A stretch of 64,000 nucleotides of DNA from Martelella radicis. GTDB taxonomy: Bacteria > Pseudomonadota > Alphaproteobacteria > Rhizobiales > Rhizobiaceae. The notes under the pieces were generated by a model that was given only the letters and a program-made list of their open reading frames with translations, was not told the origin of the DNA and ran no database searches. The first letter of the stretch is position 1. Each line of letters opens with the position of its first letter. The translations under genes were made by a program, and so were the position numbers. Shown here piece by piece: positions 44,841 to 52,946 of this stretch. Where the stretch lies: contig NZ_JACIDZ010000015.1 of the NCBI RefSeq assembly GCF_014196625.1, positions 62,001 through 126,000 of the forward strand, written 5' to 3'.

Positions 44841-45362
44841 CTAGTTCAGCAAACGCTCAATGGTGTCGTCAAGCCCAGTATGCCCGAGCGGCGGTTGCCC
44901 ATCTCTTTGCCATTGCATCAGCGCTCGACGCGTTTGCGGCCCCATAAGCCCGTCCTCCGCTCCCGCTTTATACCCAGCGGCGTTCAGCGCTTGCTGCAAC
45001 TTGCGGATTTCATCCGGAGCAATCGCAATACTGCCATTATTCAAGCCGTATGTTTGCCGGTAGCGTTCGACTGCCTCGTCAGAAATATCGCCGTGAAAGC
45101 AATAAGGGGCACTGCCGCCCGGCCTCGAATATGCACTGCGGCCACCGCAACGACTGCCATTGCTTGCACGATTGAACGGACAGGGACAACTTCCAGAATA
45201 TGACGCAATGGATTGCTGTATCATGCGATCACGGACTTCCGAATTCGTCTGTGCACATACCGGAAAAGCCACGAAAAATGCGACGAACGCAACTGGAACT
45301 ACGTGAAGAAAGTAGCCGTTTCGCCCGGTAAACTTACCAATGCTGTTTTCTCGGTATTGCAT
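44841..45362 (-). CDS. Exported peptidoglycan-binding-domain protein
   Basis: This 173-aa protein has a signal peptide (residues 1-38, cleavage after VCA). A Cys-rich segment (CPCPFNRASNGSRCGGRSAY) carries four cysteines and a YCFHGD motif. A C-terminal PG_binding_1 domain covers about residues 116-172 (IRKLQQALNAAGY, GLMGPQTRRALMQWQR). It would sit in the periplasm on the cell wall. It is 18 nt upstream of the DUF2235 hydrolase gene on the same strand. Confidence 0.85.
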   Translation of the reverse strand: MQYRENSIGKFTGRNGYFLHVVPVAFVAFFVAFPVCAQTNSEVRDRMIQQSIASYSGSCPCPFNRASNGSRCGGRSAYSRPGGSAPYCFHGDISDEAVERYRQTYGLNNGSIAIAPDEIRKLQQALNAAGYKAGAEDGLMGPQTRRALMQWQRDGQPPLGHTGLDDTIERLLN

Positions 45363-45681
45363 CGCTACTCTCCTTGGCCAGAAAACATCCTGTCAATGCT
45401 TTCGCAACGTAGCCGTCACAAAAACAAAATGAAAAATTCTAGTTCCTCAGCAGAGCTGCCATATTATTAAAATCCGTTGTAAAATCATGCTGTAGGAAAA
45501 TTAGCCTTCTTTCAAGAGGATAATTTTCATAAAAATGATATCGACTCTATGCTCATCCAACGGTAATTTGTTTTGTGTCGAAAAATTATAGTATCCAGAA
45601 CCGATGAACAATTCGGATTTTCTTAGACTCTCACAAAACTGTGGGGCGCTTGCCACTCACATTTTCAAGCGGAGAAGTTTC

Positions 45682-46971
45682 ATGAGACGGTACCTCGTAG
45701 CGGCACTCTGGGCGGTCATTATTCTCTTCCCACTACTTGCTTCAGCGCAAGAACTCACGGTGGGCAACCGAGTCGTTTTGCACCCGACCAGTCCTCTCGG
45801 CGTGCCACTTCACAGCGAGTCCCGCTCTAGCATGTTTGGGCGCGGCATAGATGGAGCAGAAGGGGAGATAAAGGAAACAGCTCACGGTGGTCGATGGCTC
45901 AGAGTCCAGATTGATGACGGGCCGCTCGCCTGGATTATTAAGAAATATATAGAACCCGCCCGGTCGAGCATGGGCAAGCCGAAAGCAATGCCGGGCGAGG
46001 TTGAAGCTATCACTGACGTCTTTGAAAGTCCGGGAAAATGCGAAGAGGCCGTATGGAGTGGAGAGCGATTGAATGGAAACCTGGACCAAAATCTGCGTAT
46101 TGCTACATGGAACATTCGTTGGTTTCCAGTTGGGGACCCTAGGCGTCCCGGTAAGGAAACCGATCTCGCTTGGCTATCTTGCGCGCTCGCTTACATCCAA
46201 CCCGATATCCTTGCCCTCCAAGAAATAACCGCAACACGCGAAGCCGATGTCGCATGGGCGGCAGTCACAGATGGCCTCGAAGCCTTTCTCGGTGGCGACT
46301 GGCGGATTGATCTCCAAGAATGTGGGGGAGAACACGTCCAGCATGTCGGGTTTCTCTATAATGCTGAGCGTGTCAGCCTCTCTGAGCCTTTTGATGCCTG
46401 GCAGATGAATGGAGCCGCTGAAGACGATGCCCATCCCTGCCAGAATAACCTGAGACCCGGGCGCGCAGCTTATGCGCGTGCGATAGGCGGAGGCGTCGAT
46501 TTTCATATCGTTGCCCTGCATAGCGATTCAGGCACTAGTGCCAGGGATTTTGATCACCGACAGGAAACTGTCGAGCGGTTGGACAACCTTTCGGAGCACC
46601 TTCGGAGCATTCAAAATGATAGTGACATTATTGTGCTTGGCGATTTCAATACGATGGGCGCGGATGATCGCATGAACGCCGCAGAAGAAATTGAATTCCT
46701 TCGTCGCAAGATTACCGGCGAAGCACCGGGTTTTCGTTTAGTGGAACCACAACTCCGCTGTTCCGAATACTTTCGAGGCGCTTGTGGCTGGCTCGATCAC
46801 ATCATCATAGCCGAGCCAATGGAAGAGGCACGGGAGGTCCAAGCGCGGCTCAGCGGGTACTGTTCGAAGCTAAATGGCGCTCCGTTCGGCTCGTCCGAAC
46901 CGCCTGCGTATCGCCAGTTAAGTGATCACTGTCCGCTCGTAGTCGATATCAGCGCGGCTGATATCGATTGA
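45682..46971 (+). CDS. Exported endonuclease/exonuclease/phosphatase-family protein with SH3-like domain
   Basis: This 429-aa protein has a signal peptide (residues 1-23), an SH3-like domain (about 28-90, GVPLHSESRSS ... WIIKKYIEP), and an EEP (DNase I-like) catalytic domain (about 140-425). EEP motifs are intact: ATWNIRWFP, LALQEI, VALHSDS, VLGDFNTMGADD and the final SDHCPLVVD. It is thus probably an exported nuclease or phosphodiesterase. The start at 45682 was chosen for the signal peptide and a GGAG site. It runs divergently from the DUF2235/peptidoglycan-binding pair. It might degrade DNA or lipids in the periplasm; the target is unknown. Confidence 0.82.
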   Translation: MRRYLVAALWAVIILFPLLASAQELTVGNRVVLHPTSPLGVPLHSESRSSMFGRGIDGAEGEIKETAHGGRWLRVQIDDGPLAWIIKKYIEPARSSMGKPKAMPGEVEAITDVFESPGKCEEAVWSGERLNGNLDQNLRIATWNIRWFPVGDPRRPGKETDLAWLSCALAYIQPDILALQEITATREADVAWAAVTDGLEAFLGGDWRIDLQECGGEHVQHVGFLYNAERVSLSEPFDAWQMNGAAEDDAHPCQNNLRPGRAAYARAIGGGVDFHIVALHSDSGTSARDFDHRQETVERLDNLSEHLRSIQNDSDIIVLGDFNTMGADDRMNAAEEIEFLRRKITGEAPGFRLVEPQLRCSEYFRGACGWLDHIIIAEPMEEAREVQARLSGYCSKLNGAPFGSSEPPAYRQLSDHCPLVVDISAADID

Positions 46972-46987
46972 AAAGAGTCAGGCATTG

Positions 46988-47104
46988 CCGCTTACGACCG
47001 AGCGCTTCCTCGAGGGCTTTAATGCAGAACGCGCTTTGCGGCGTGATCGAAAGTTTCCACGATAACACTAGCTGAGAGAACCAGTCGACGACGGCGCAGA
47101 GCAG
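46988..47104 (-). pseudogene. Remnant of an IS3-family transposase (OrfB)
   Basis: On the minus strand a short frame reads LCAVVDWFSQLVLSWKLSIT and continues SAFCIKALEEALGR. This is the integrase-core segment of IS3-family OrfB (normally VVDWFSRRVLSWR). Both ends are lost and a stop precedes it. Only about 117 nt remain of a gene of some 850 nt. It marks an old insertion between the EEP gene and the Gabija-like genes. The 128 nt after it contain nothing recognizable. Confidence 0.7.
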
Positions 47105-47232
47105 TTAATAAAGACGCCTTACGCGCAAAAGCGCGTTGCGCAAGGTGTGCGTGGGTCATCCCACGCAACACTCGCCAACCTTCGGCTGGCTCGGCAAGGG
47201 AGACTTGCTGCGCATCTCCCGTTGCATCCCTC

Positions 47233-48444
47233 TCAGCTATTTGGCCCGCTCTCAGCGGGAGTCCAAGCGTTCATACCTTTTCGTATTTGATCTGAGCTTG
47301 ACAGGAACGCCACACTAAGCCTGGCCCGCGTTGTAGCCACATAAAAGCGGTTGATTTCTTTATCCGTTTTCATTCCACCGAAAGCGGCTTCGTCGCCCGA
47401 AATATATCTCTGCTGTCGCGGTGTCGGAATGATAAGTGTTCGATCAAACTGAAGACCTTTCGCTTCTCCAAAGTTGAAAGCTTCGCGACTAGCGCACAGC
47501 TCGATCGCAACATCCCTCCGATCTCTCAAAATCGTTGGCTTAAAAAGCTCGATGTAACCTTCAACATGCTCTCTGCTTACCGCAAACACCCCCTGATGCT
47601 GGTCATCAACTTGGCCCACGAGCGATTTAGTCGGAGGCAACTTCAGTGCCGCGTGTATGCCATCTGCAAATTCGCAGATCGGTGTAATACAGCGATGACT
47701 GACAAACCGGTTTTCTACATCGAAACCCAACTGTTTAAACGTCTCCAGTTTTTCCGCTATCGTTCCGGGCTTCTTGCTATCGTGATGAGTAACATAGATT
47801 GTCTGGCGAAAATCACCTACAGACGTAATGTTTAGCTCTGCCAACATGGATAGCTTTTCCAAAACCACATAATCCCAGCCAGTCAGATCTTGCACTTCAT
47901 CGATGATTACGGCGCTGTATATCTCTGCTAGTCGCTCGAGAGCGTATCCCGTCTTTATGGTTTTTCGTCCCGCTTTGCGCTGCGAGCTAGTTTCCGGAGC
48001 TTCAGCTATCCGGCAGACAAGCTTCGACAGGAATGCTGTGTGGGCCTGGTCTCTCGAACTTGTCAGGAAATGTTTCGCGTTGAGTTTCCCATCACGCTGG
48101 TATTCCTGGCGCCCCCGAATTTGAAATTTCTGATTTGGAAGCTTGTGGGGACTGCTCTCGTTAAAATTTATATTCTCGATCCGCTTTTCGAAAAAAGGCA
48201 ATTGATAGGGGCGAATTAGATCCTCAAGGAGAAAGGTGAACCAGCCCTTTATGTGAATCCTGTTCGGAACAGCGCCCAATCTCCGAGCAACGCGGCGGTG
48301 AAGCTCAATTTGGTTGTTCTGCGTGTAAGTAAGGATCAACACGGCTTCCCCGGCTTCATATCGCCCAACCGCCTCGTCAATAATCTCTCTTGTTTTCCCC
48401 GCGCCAGCGCTTGCGAGCACAAGTTTCCTAGTCGCCAAAATCAA
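47233..48444 (-). CDS. gajB: UvrD-like helicase, Gabija GajB-like
   Basis: This 403-aa superfamily 1 helicase-like protein has Walker A ASAGAGKT (residues 11-18), the DEXQ-type motif II IDEVQD (181-186), motif III VGDFRQTIY (about 207-215), and a final VATTRARLSV motif VI (about 375). It is shorter than described GajB proteins (about 490 aa). It overlaps the OLD-family nuclease gene by 17 nt. In Gabija, GajB is thought to sense DNA or nucleotide changes and activate GajA. The pair could also be described as a class 2 OLD nuclease with its helicase. Confidence 0.85.
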   Translation of the reverse strand: MILATRKLVLASAGAGKTREIIDEAVGRYEAGEAVLILTYTQNNQIELHRRVARRLGAVPNRIHIKGWFTFLLEDLIRPYQLPFFEKRIENINFNESSPHKLPNQKFQIRGRQEYQRDGKLNAKHFLTSSRDQAHTAFLSKLVCRIAEAPETSSQRKAGRKTIKTGYALERLAEIYSAVIIDEVQDLTGWDYVVLEKLSMLAELNITSVGDFRQTIYVTHHDSKKPGTIAEKLETFKQLGFDVENRFVSHRCITPICEFADGIHAALKLPPTKSLVGQVDDQHQGVFAVSREHVEGYIELFKPTILRDRRDVAIELCASREAFNFGEAKGLQFDRTLIIPTPRQQRYISGDEAAFGGMKTDKEINRFYVATTRARLSVAFLSSSDQIRKGMNAWTPAESGPNS

Positions 48445-50083
48445 GAGCCTCCTTCAAATAGTCAGGAAATATAATGTCCTCCGCGCTGTCGAAGATTCTC
48501 ATGGCAGTGCTAACTTTTTCCGCACCACTGTTATTACCCTGATATCGTTTCCTCAGAAATTCTTGCCTTTCAGCTTTATCTTCTGGGAGGGCACTGTAAT
48601 CTGCAAAAACTTGCGGTCCTAGCACTACGGCAGCAAGCTTATTCAACTGCTCCAAATCCGATGAATTTGCCTCAATCAGAGCGGGCTCCAGTGAATGCAA
48701 ATTGTTATCTTCTGGAGAGAACACTTTGATGAAATCGAAACCTTCAAAAGGCGCTTTCCATGAGTTAATGTTTGCCGCATAATCATGATCATTGTCTTTG
48801 ACAACGTGAGTTTTGTTTCCCAGATGGCGAACAATGTTCAGGTAGTTCCTGAAGCCAATGCCGCGTACTACTATGATGTCGATGCCGTCCGCTTCTGGTA
48901 ATTTTTTCGTATTTTTGAGGTATATTTTCTTGAGCAAAAGCTCATCTGAAGGCCCCTCAACCAATATGACTTTCGAACAGAGAACTATTCTCAGAGTGTC
49001 ATAACCAGGCAGACGTTTCAGTGTTTTTACTGTGTCACTGTCCACCTCTGAAAGACGCTTGTAACCGTCCGCAAGCAAGCAAATTTTCTCAAAACTGAGC
49101 TTGTTGAGAACATAGGAACTATGGGTGGAAACGAACACTTGTTGCCCCTCCGAATTACCTTCGATGTAATCCACCAATTTCACCAAGTTCATGTGTGACA
49201 GGTGGTTCTCGGGCTCCTCAATCATTACAACATGTGTGTTTTTCGCCTTCTGCCAAAGTGCGAGCTTGATTTGAATCTGGTGTTGCTCTCCTTTGCCAAT
49301 CTGAGAAAAGGGAACATCGTCCACATTGAGCTGCAAGTTGTTTTCCCAAGTCGTCTTTGAGGCGAAATCGACTGAAATTTGAAGGTCTTTATCTGTAACG
49401 GTGTTATCGCTGTCCAAGTCGGCGTTGACCTTCTTGATGTCCGGCTCCTCATCAAATTTTTGCTTTAACCTTCTAAAGTTCAAATTCAGAAGTGAGCGAG
49501 TATTCGGCTCAAGGTTTTTGGTGACAATGTCGGATATATATTTCTTGGAGCCAAAATTCGGATGCAATCGCGGTGGGTCGACGAACAGGCACTTCATTTG
49601 CTTGGAAAAGCTATTTTGAGCCTTCCAGCCGAAATTGAACCATTCAACCTGATAGAACTCGATTGGTATTGTCTGAAGATCGGGATTTTCTTTGAGAAAA
49701 TCCGCATAGGCTGACCCCAACTGATCGTTGAAAGCAATTCGGACAAAAAGGCCGTCCCGGTTCTCACCGAGGGTGTTTTTGTTACCCTTGTGCTCCGGGC
49801 ATCCAACCAAATACGCCTCGACAAGAATTTCAGGGAGCTTATCCTGAGTTTTATCACTCGCCACAAACTCCTCTGTGCAGGAATTGTTGAACAGATCAAT
49901 AGTGAGGTTGGAATCAATTGATTGACCGCGGTAGCTTTTGTTCAAAACAATATCAATTGCTTCGAGAAGACTGCTTTTCCCGGATGCATTATCACCGACA
50001 AGGATGTTTATATCTGAATTGAAATCAAACAGACTGTCACGGAATCTTTTAAAATTTTTAAGTGCAAGCTTTTCAATATGCAT
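48428..50083 (-). CDS. gajA: OLD-family ATPase/nuclease, Gabija GajA-like
   Basis: This 551-aa protein has an ABC-type ATPase (Walker A GDNASGKS at 30-37, signature QIGKGEQHQ at 261-269, Walker B HVVMIEEPENHLS around 284-296, H-loop STHSSY at 319-324). A TOPRIM nuclease follows, with E376 in VILVEGPSD and D430/D432 in VVKDNDHD. This is the GajA/OLD architecture: an ATP-regulated DNA-nicking enzyme. Length is close to GajA of the known system (about 580). All catalytic motifs seem intact. It is AT-richer than the backbone and followed by the GajB-like helicase gene with overlap. Confidence 0.88.
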   Translation of the reverse strand: MHIEKLALKNFKRFRDSLFDFNSDINILVGDNASGKSSLLEAIDIVLNKSYRGQSIDSNLTIDLFNNSCTEEFVASDKTQDKLPEILVEAYLVGCPEHKGNKNTLGENRDGLFVRIAFNDQLGSAYADFLKENPDLQTIPIEFYQVEWFNFGWKAQNSFSKQMKCLFVDPPRLHPNFGSKKYISDIVTKNLEPNTRSLLNLNFRRLKQKFDEEPDIKKVNADLDSDNTVTDKDLQISVDFASKTTWENNLQLNVDDVPFSQIGKGEQHQIQIKLALWQKAKNTHVVMIEEPENHLSHMNLVKLVDYIEGNSEGQQVFVSTHSSYVLNKLSFEKICLLADGYKRLSEVDSDTVKTLKRLPGYDTLRIVLCSKVILVEGPSDELLLKKIYLKNTKKLPEADGIDIIVVRGIGFRNYLNIVRHLGNKTHVVKDNDHDYAANINSWKAPFEGFDFIKVFSPEDNNLHSLEPALIEANSSDLEQLNKLAAVVLGPQVFADYSALPEDKAERQEFLRKRYQGNNSGAEKVSTAMRIFDSAEDIIFPDYLKEALDFGD

Positions 50084-50121
50084 CCTGATTGTTTTCCATT
50101 TCAGTGCCTTTGACGGCGAAT

Positions 50122-50589
50122 TTAACGACTCGTTCTTTTTTGGACGATGGTATGGTTTAGAATCCGACGGTTTATCTTAACCTTCCATTCAACTTGTTTT
50201 CGCGACAAATTTCGCTTGTTTTTTGTTTGTTTCAGGAATGTGTATTCTTTTTCACTAAACAGATAGCCACTCCGATAGGCATACTCGATAACGTCACTGT
50301 TTGCGTTTGCCTCATTGTCCTTGGCTATGCGTTTCAGCCCTGCGAACAGGTTGCCGGTAGAGATATCCATAAACCGATTTATACAAACGTTGCCAACATA
50401 GGTCTTAGCTCCCGTCAGGCGGTTATGAATATAGCAGTGCTCCTTAATATCTTGCCCGCAAGGGCACTGGTCCCATTCTTCGCTTATCTCCAGATCTTCG
50501 AGAACCCATTCCGTTCTCGCGACGTTGAAGTCTTTTGATACCGACAGTAGAAGAATGTGAGCCTTAAGCATTTCGAAGTTATGACTCAT
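50122..50589 (-). CDS. Putative zinc-binding protein upstream of gajA
   Basis: This 155-aa protein has a cysteine/histidine cluster, CPCGQDIKEHCYIHN, followed by TGAKTYVGNVCINRF, that fits a zinc ribbon or treble clef. The same C-x-C-G ... C-x-I-x-N ... VGN-x-C layout occurs in many phage and mobile-element proteins of unknown function. The C-terminal 60 residues are basic. It lies 38 nt upstream of gajA on the same strand, so it is probably the first gene of a three-gene operon. It is not part of canonical two-gene Gabija. Confidence 0.7.
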   Translation of the reverse strand: MSHNFEMLKAHILLLSVSKDFNVARTEWVLEDLEISEEWDQCPCGQDIKEHCYIHNRLTGAKTYVGNVCINRFMDISTGNLFAGLKRIAKDNEANANSDVIEYAYRSGYLFSEKEYTFLKQTKNKRNLSRKQVEWKVKINRRILNHTIVQKRTSR

Positions 50590-50689
50590 TTTCTCCTCCC
50601 ATGATCTTGTTCATAGGTAATAATACATAGGAACTTGTGTTTTTACAGAAATTTTGACGGGAAATCGAATTTATACATTGAATGTCCGC

Positions 50690-51030
50690 TTCCACGCATC
50701 CCGCCTTGGCGGGACCGGGCTGTCGTGAACCGAGCCAGTGGTCTCGGCCATCCGGCTTCCATCCCTTGCGTTTGACGGGCCGCCTTTCGCGGCCCTTTTG
50801 CTGAGCAGGGCTCTTTTACGCGCCCTGCGATATTCCCGCTTTCTGTTTTGGGGCTTGCAGCCCCGTCCTCCGTCAAGACCAAGCCCTTTGGGCAAAAGCA
50901 TCCGGGCCGTGGCTCGGCGTTCGCCTGCGCCCGCACCACCCCTGACGCTTTTGGTCTGGACGGTTTCCCCCCTCTCTTCGCCAGAGGGGCAGATCGGTTG
51001 CATGCGCAACACGATCAAAGGAAAAAGGAA
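50690..51030 (+). promoter_or_regulatory. Structured leader of the antirestriction gene
   Basis: This 440-nt gene-free gap (50,590-51,030) is GC-rich in its second part and contains a series of hairpins: CCCGCC/GGCGGG (50,700-50,713), GGGCCGC/GCGGCCC followed by TTTT (50,777-50,799), GCAGGGC/GCCCTGC (50,805-50,828), GGGGCT/AGCCCC (50,850-50,864), GCCC/GGGC (50,883-50,893) and CCCCTCT/AGAGGGG (50,969-50,989). The second is a good intrinsic terminator. The whole looks like an RNA leader, perhaps an attenuator, and not like coding sequence. Confidence 0.5.
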
Positions 51031-51933
51031 ATGAAAACAGATGTCTATAAGCAAGTAACCGGCAAGATTGTTGCCGATCTGGAAAGGGGCGAGCTGACTT
51101 GGCTGAAGCCTTGGAGTGCTGGCAATATGGAGGGACGGATCACCAAGCCGTTGCGGCATAATGGATTGGCTTATAGCGGCATCAATGTTCTGATGCTGTG
51201 GGGCGCGGCCATCGAGGCGGGCTTTTTCTCACCCTATTGGATGACCTTCAAACAGGCCAAGGAGCTTGGCGCGCATGTGCGCAAGGGCGAGCGCGGCAAT
51301 ATGGTTGTTTACGCCAACACCATCACCAAGACCGAAGAACAGGATGACGGCAGCGAGGAAGAGCGGCACATTCCGTTCATGAAAGCCTATACGGTTTTCA
51401 ACGTTGAACAAATCGAAGGATTGCCCGAGCATTATTACACGAAGCCCGAGCCAGTGATTGACCCTGCCCAACGGATCGAACATGCCGAAGCCTTCTTTGC
51501 CGCGACCCGTGCCGATATTCGCCATGGCGGCAATCAAGCCTTTTACAGTGGTGGCCGCGATCATGTGCAAATGCCCTATTTCGAGAGCTTTCGCAGCCCA
51601 GAGGCCTATTATGCGACGTTGGCGCATGAGGTCACGCACTGGACAAAACACCCCAGACGGCTGGATCGCAGCTTTGGCCGTAAGACATGGGGTGATGAAG
51701 GCTATGCCCGTGAAGAACTGGTTGCCGAGCTTGGCGCGGCGTTTCTTTGCGCCGATTTGGAATTGACGCCCGAACCAGGCACGGATCATGCGGCCTATAT
51801 TCAAAGTTGGCTCAAGGTGCTGAAAGAAGACAAGCGCGCGATCTTCAGCGCCGCCGCCCATGCGCAGCGCGCCGCCGATTTCCTGCATGGTTTGCAAAGC
51901 GGTGCAGACACCAAAGAAGGAGCCGCCGCGTGA
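51031..51933 (+). CDS. ArdC-like antirestriction protein (zincin metallopeptidase)
   Basis: This 300-aa protein has an N-terminal ssDNA-binding ArdC domain (about residues 3-125; DVYKQVTGKIVADLERG and AYSGINVLMLW) and a C-terminal zincin-type domain with HEVTH at 199-203. A conserved REELVAELGAAFL lies downstream at about 229, probably giving the third zinc ligand. ArdC proteins protect incoming plasmid DNA from host restriction. The start at 51031 follows an AAAGGAAAAAGGA site. Its long structured leader suggests tight control, likely expression on entry. Confidence 0.9.
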   Translation: MKTDVYKQVTGKIVADLERGELTWLKPWSAGNMEGRITKPLRHNGLAYSGINVLMLWGAAIEAGFFSPYWMTFKQAKELGAHVRKGERGNMVVYANTITKTEEQDDGSEEERHIPFMKAYTVFNVEQIEGLPEHYYTKPEPVIDPAQRIEHAEAFFAATRADIRHGGNQAFYSGGRDHVQMPYFESFRSPEAYYATLAHEVTHWTKHPRRLDRSFGRKTWGDEGYAREELVAELGAAFLCADLELTPEPGTDHAAYIQSWLKVLKEDKRAIFSAAAHAQRAADFLHGLQSGADTKEGAAA

Positions 51934-52012
51934 AGCGGCGGTTCCCCTCCTGATGGCGGAAAAATCGCGCGCGCCATCGGCGGGCGTTGGTAGGTTTGGT
52001 TTGAATATTATT

Positions 52013-52101
52013 TAATATGCTCAACAGGACTGAGCTTATTCGGACATATTCAAACTTGAGGTCGGTTTGAGAATCGTGTAATATACTCAATATGGCTGAG
52101 C
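52013..52101 (+). promoter_or_regulatory. AbiEi operator candidate: two 23-nt repeats
   Basis: TAATATGCTCAACAGGACTG... at 52,013-52,035 and TAATATACTCAATATGGCTG... at 52,079-52,101 share 19 of 23 positions and have the same orientation. The second covers the abiEi start codon. Each contains a CTCA/TGAG dyad. Between them lies ATATTCAAAC (52,046-52,055), which is the exact inverse of GTTTGAATAT at 51,999-52,008. Two 23-bp sites bound by the antitoxin are known for AbiE systems. Confidence 0.6.
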
Positions 52102-52946
52102 AATCTGCGTCACTATTAAACCGACTTGAGAAAGACCTCCCCGAAGGTTTGGTCGTGGATGCCGCTTGGCTGGAACAGCGCGGTATCGCCAGCAATCTGC
52201 GCGCCTACTACGTCAAGAACGGCTGGCTCGAACAGCCCGCGCGCAGCGTCTATAGAAGACCGCGCGGCACGCTGAGCTGGCAGCAAGTCGTCATATCGCT
52301 CCAGACCCTGCTTTTGCGCGCGCCGTTCTATGTCGGTGGGCGCACGGCATTGGAGCTACAGGGATTCGCGCATTATCTTTCGCACGAGACTAAGACCGTT
52401 CACCTCTACGGTCCGGAAAAGCCGCCCGCATGGCTGGACAAGCTGAACCTTCCCCAGCGTTTTGTCTATCACAACAGCGCGACCCTTTTCCGCAATGATC
52501 CGATCACGCAGGGGCTTGGCAGTCTTGCCTGGAATGTCGCGGAGGGAACAGGCCGCGATCTCACCCGCTTTCAGGGCGGCAGTTTGACCTCGCTTGCCTG
52601 GGGGCAATGGGATTGGCCATTGACGCTTTCGCAGCCCGAGCGCGCCTATCTCGAAATGCTCGATGAATTGCCGCGCCATGAGAGTTTCCATCAGGCCGAC
52701 ATGATCATGCAGAGCGCAGCAAATTTCAGCCCGAGGCGGCTGCAAAAGCTACTGGTGGATTGCGACAGCGTGAAGGTCAAACGCCTGTTCTTTTATTTTG
52801 CGGATCGCCATGGCCATGCTTGGCTCAAGCGTCTGGACAAAACCGCCATCGATCTCGGCAAAGGCAAGCGCATGCTTGTCCCCGGCGGCAAGCTCGATCC
52901 GGTCTATCTCATAACCGTGCCGGAGGACCTCAATGCCGTTTCGTGA
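52092..52946 (+). CDS. abiEi: AbiEi-type antitoxin (type IV toxin-antitoxin)
   Basis: This 284-aa protein has an N-terminal winged-helix region (about residues 5-80; LPEGLVVDAAWLEQRGI and VYRRPRG) and the AbiEi C-terminal domain (about 85-280; YVGGRTALELQGFAHYL, LDELPRHESFHQADMI). In AbiE the antitoxin represses its own promoter and counteracts the nucleotidyltransferase toxin without direct binding. It overlaps abiEii by 14 nt. Operator-like repeats are found directly upstream. Confidence 0.88.
   Translation: MAEQSASLLNRLEKDLPEGLVVDAAWLEQRGIASNLRAYYVKNGWLEQPARSVYRRPRGTLSWQQVVISLQTLLLRAPFYVGGRTALELQGFAHYLSHETKTVHLYGPEKPPAWLDKLNLPQRFVYHNSATLFRNDPITQGLGSLAWNVAEGTGRDLTRFQGGSLTSLAWGQWDWPLTLSQPERAYLEMLDELPRHESFHQADMIMQSAANFSPRRLQKLLVDCDSVKVKRLFFYFADRHGHAWLKRLDKTAIDLGKGKRMLVPGGKLDPVYLITVPEDLNAVS

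Noticed and set aside
50643-51159. Minus-strand frames before ardC
   Set aside because: They are antisense to a hairpin-rich leader and to the start of ardC, with skewed composition and no ribosome sites.
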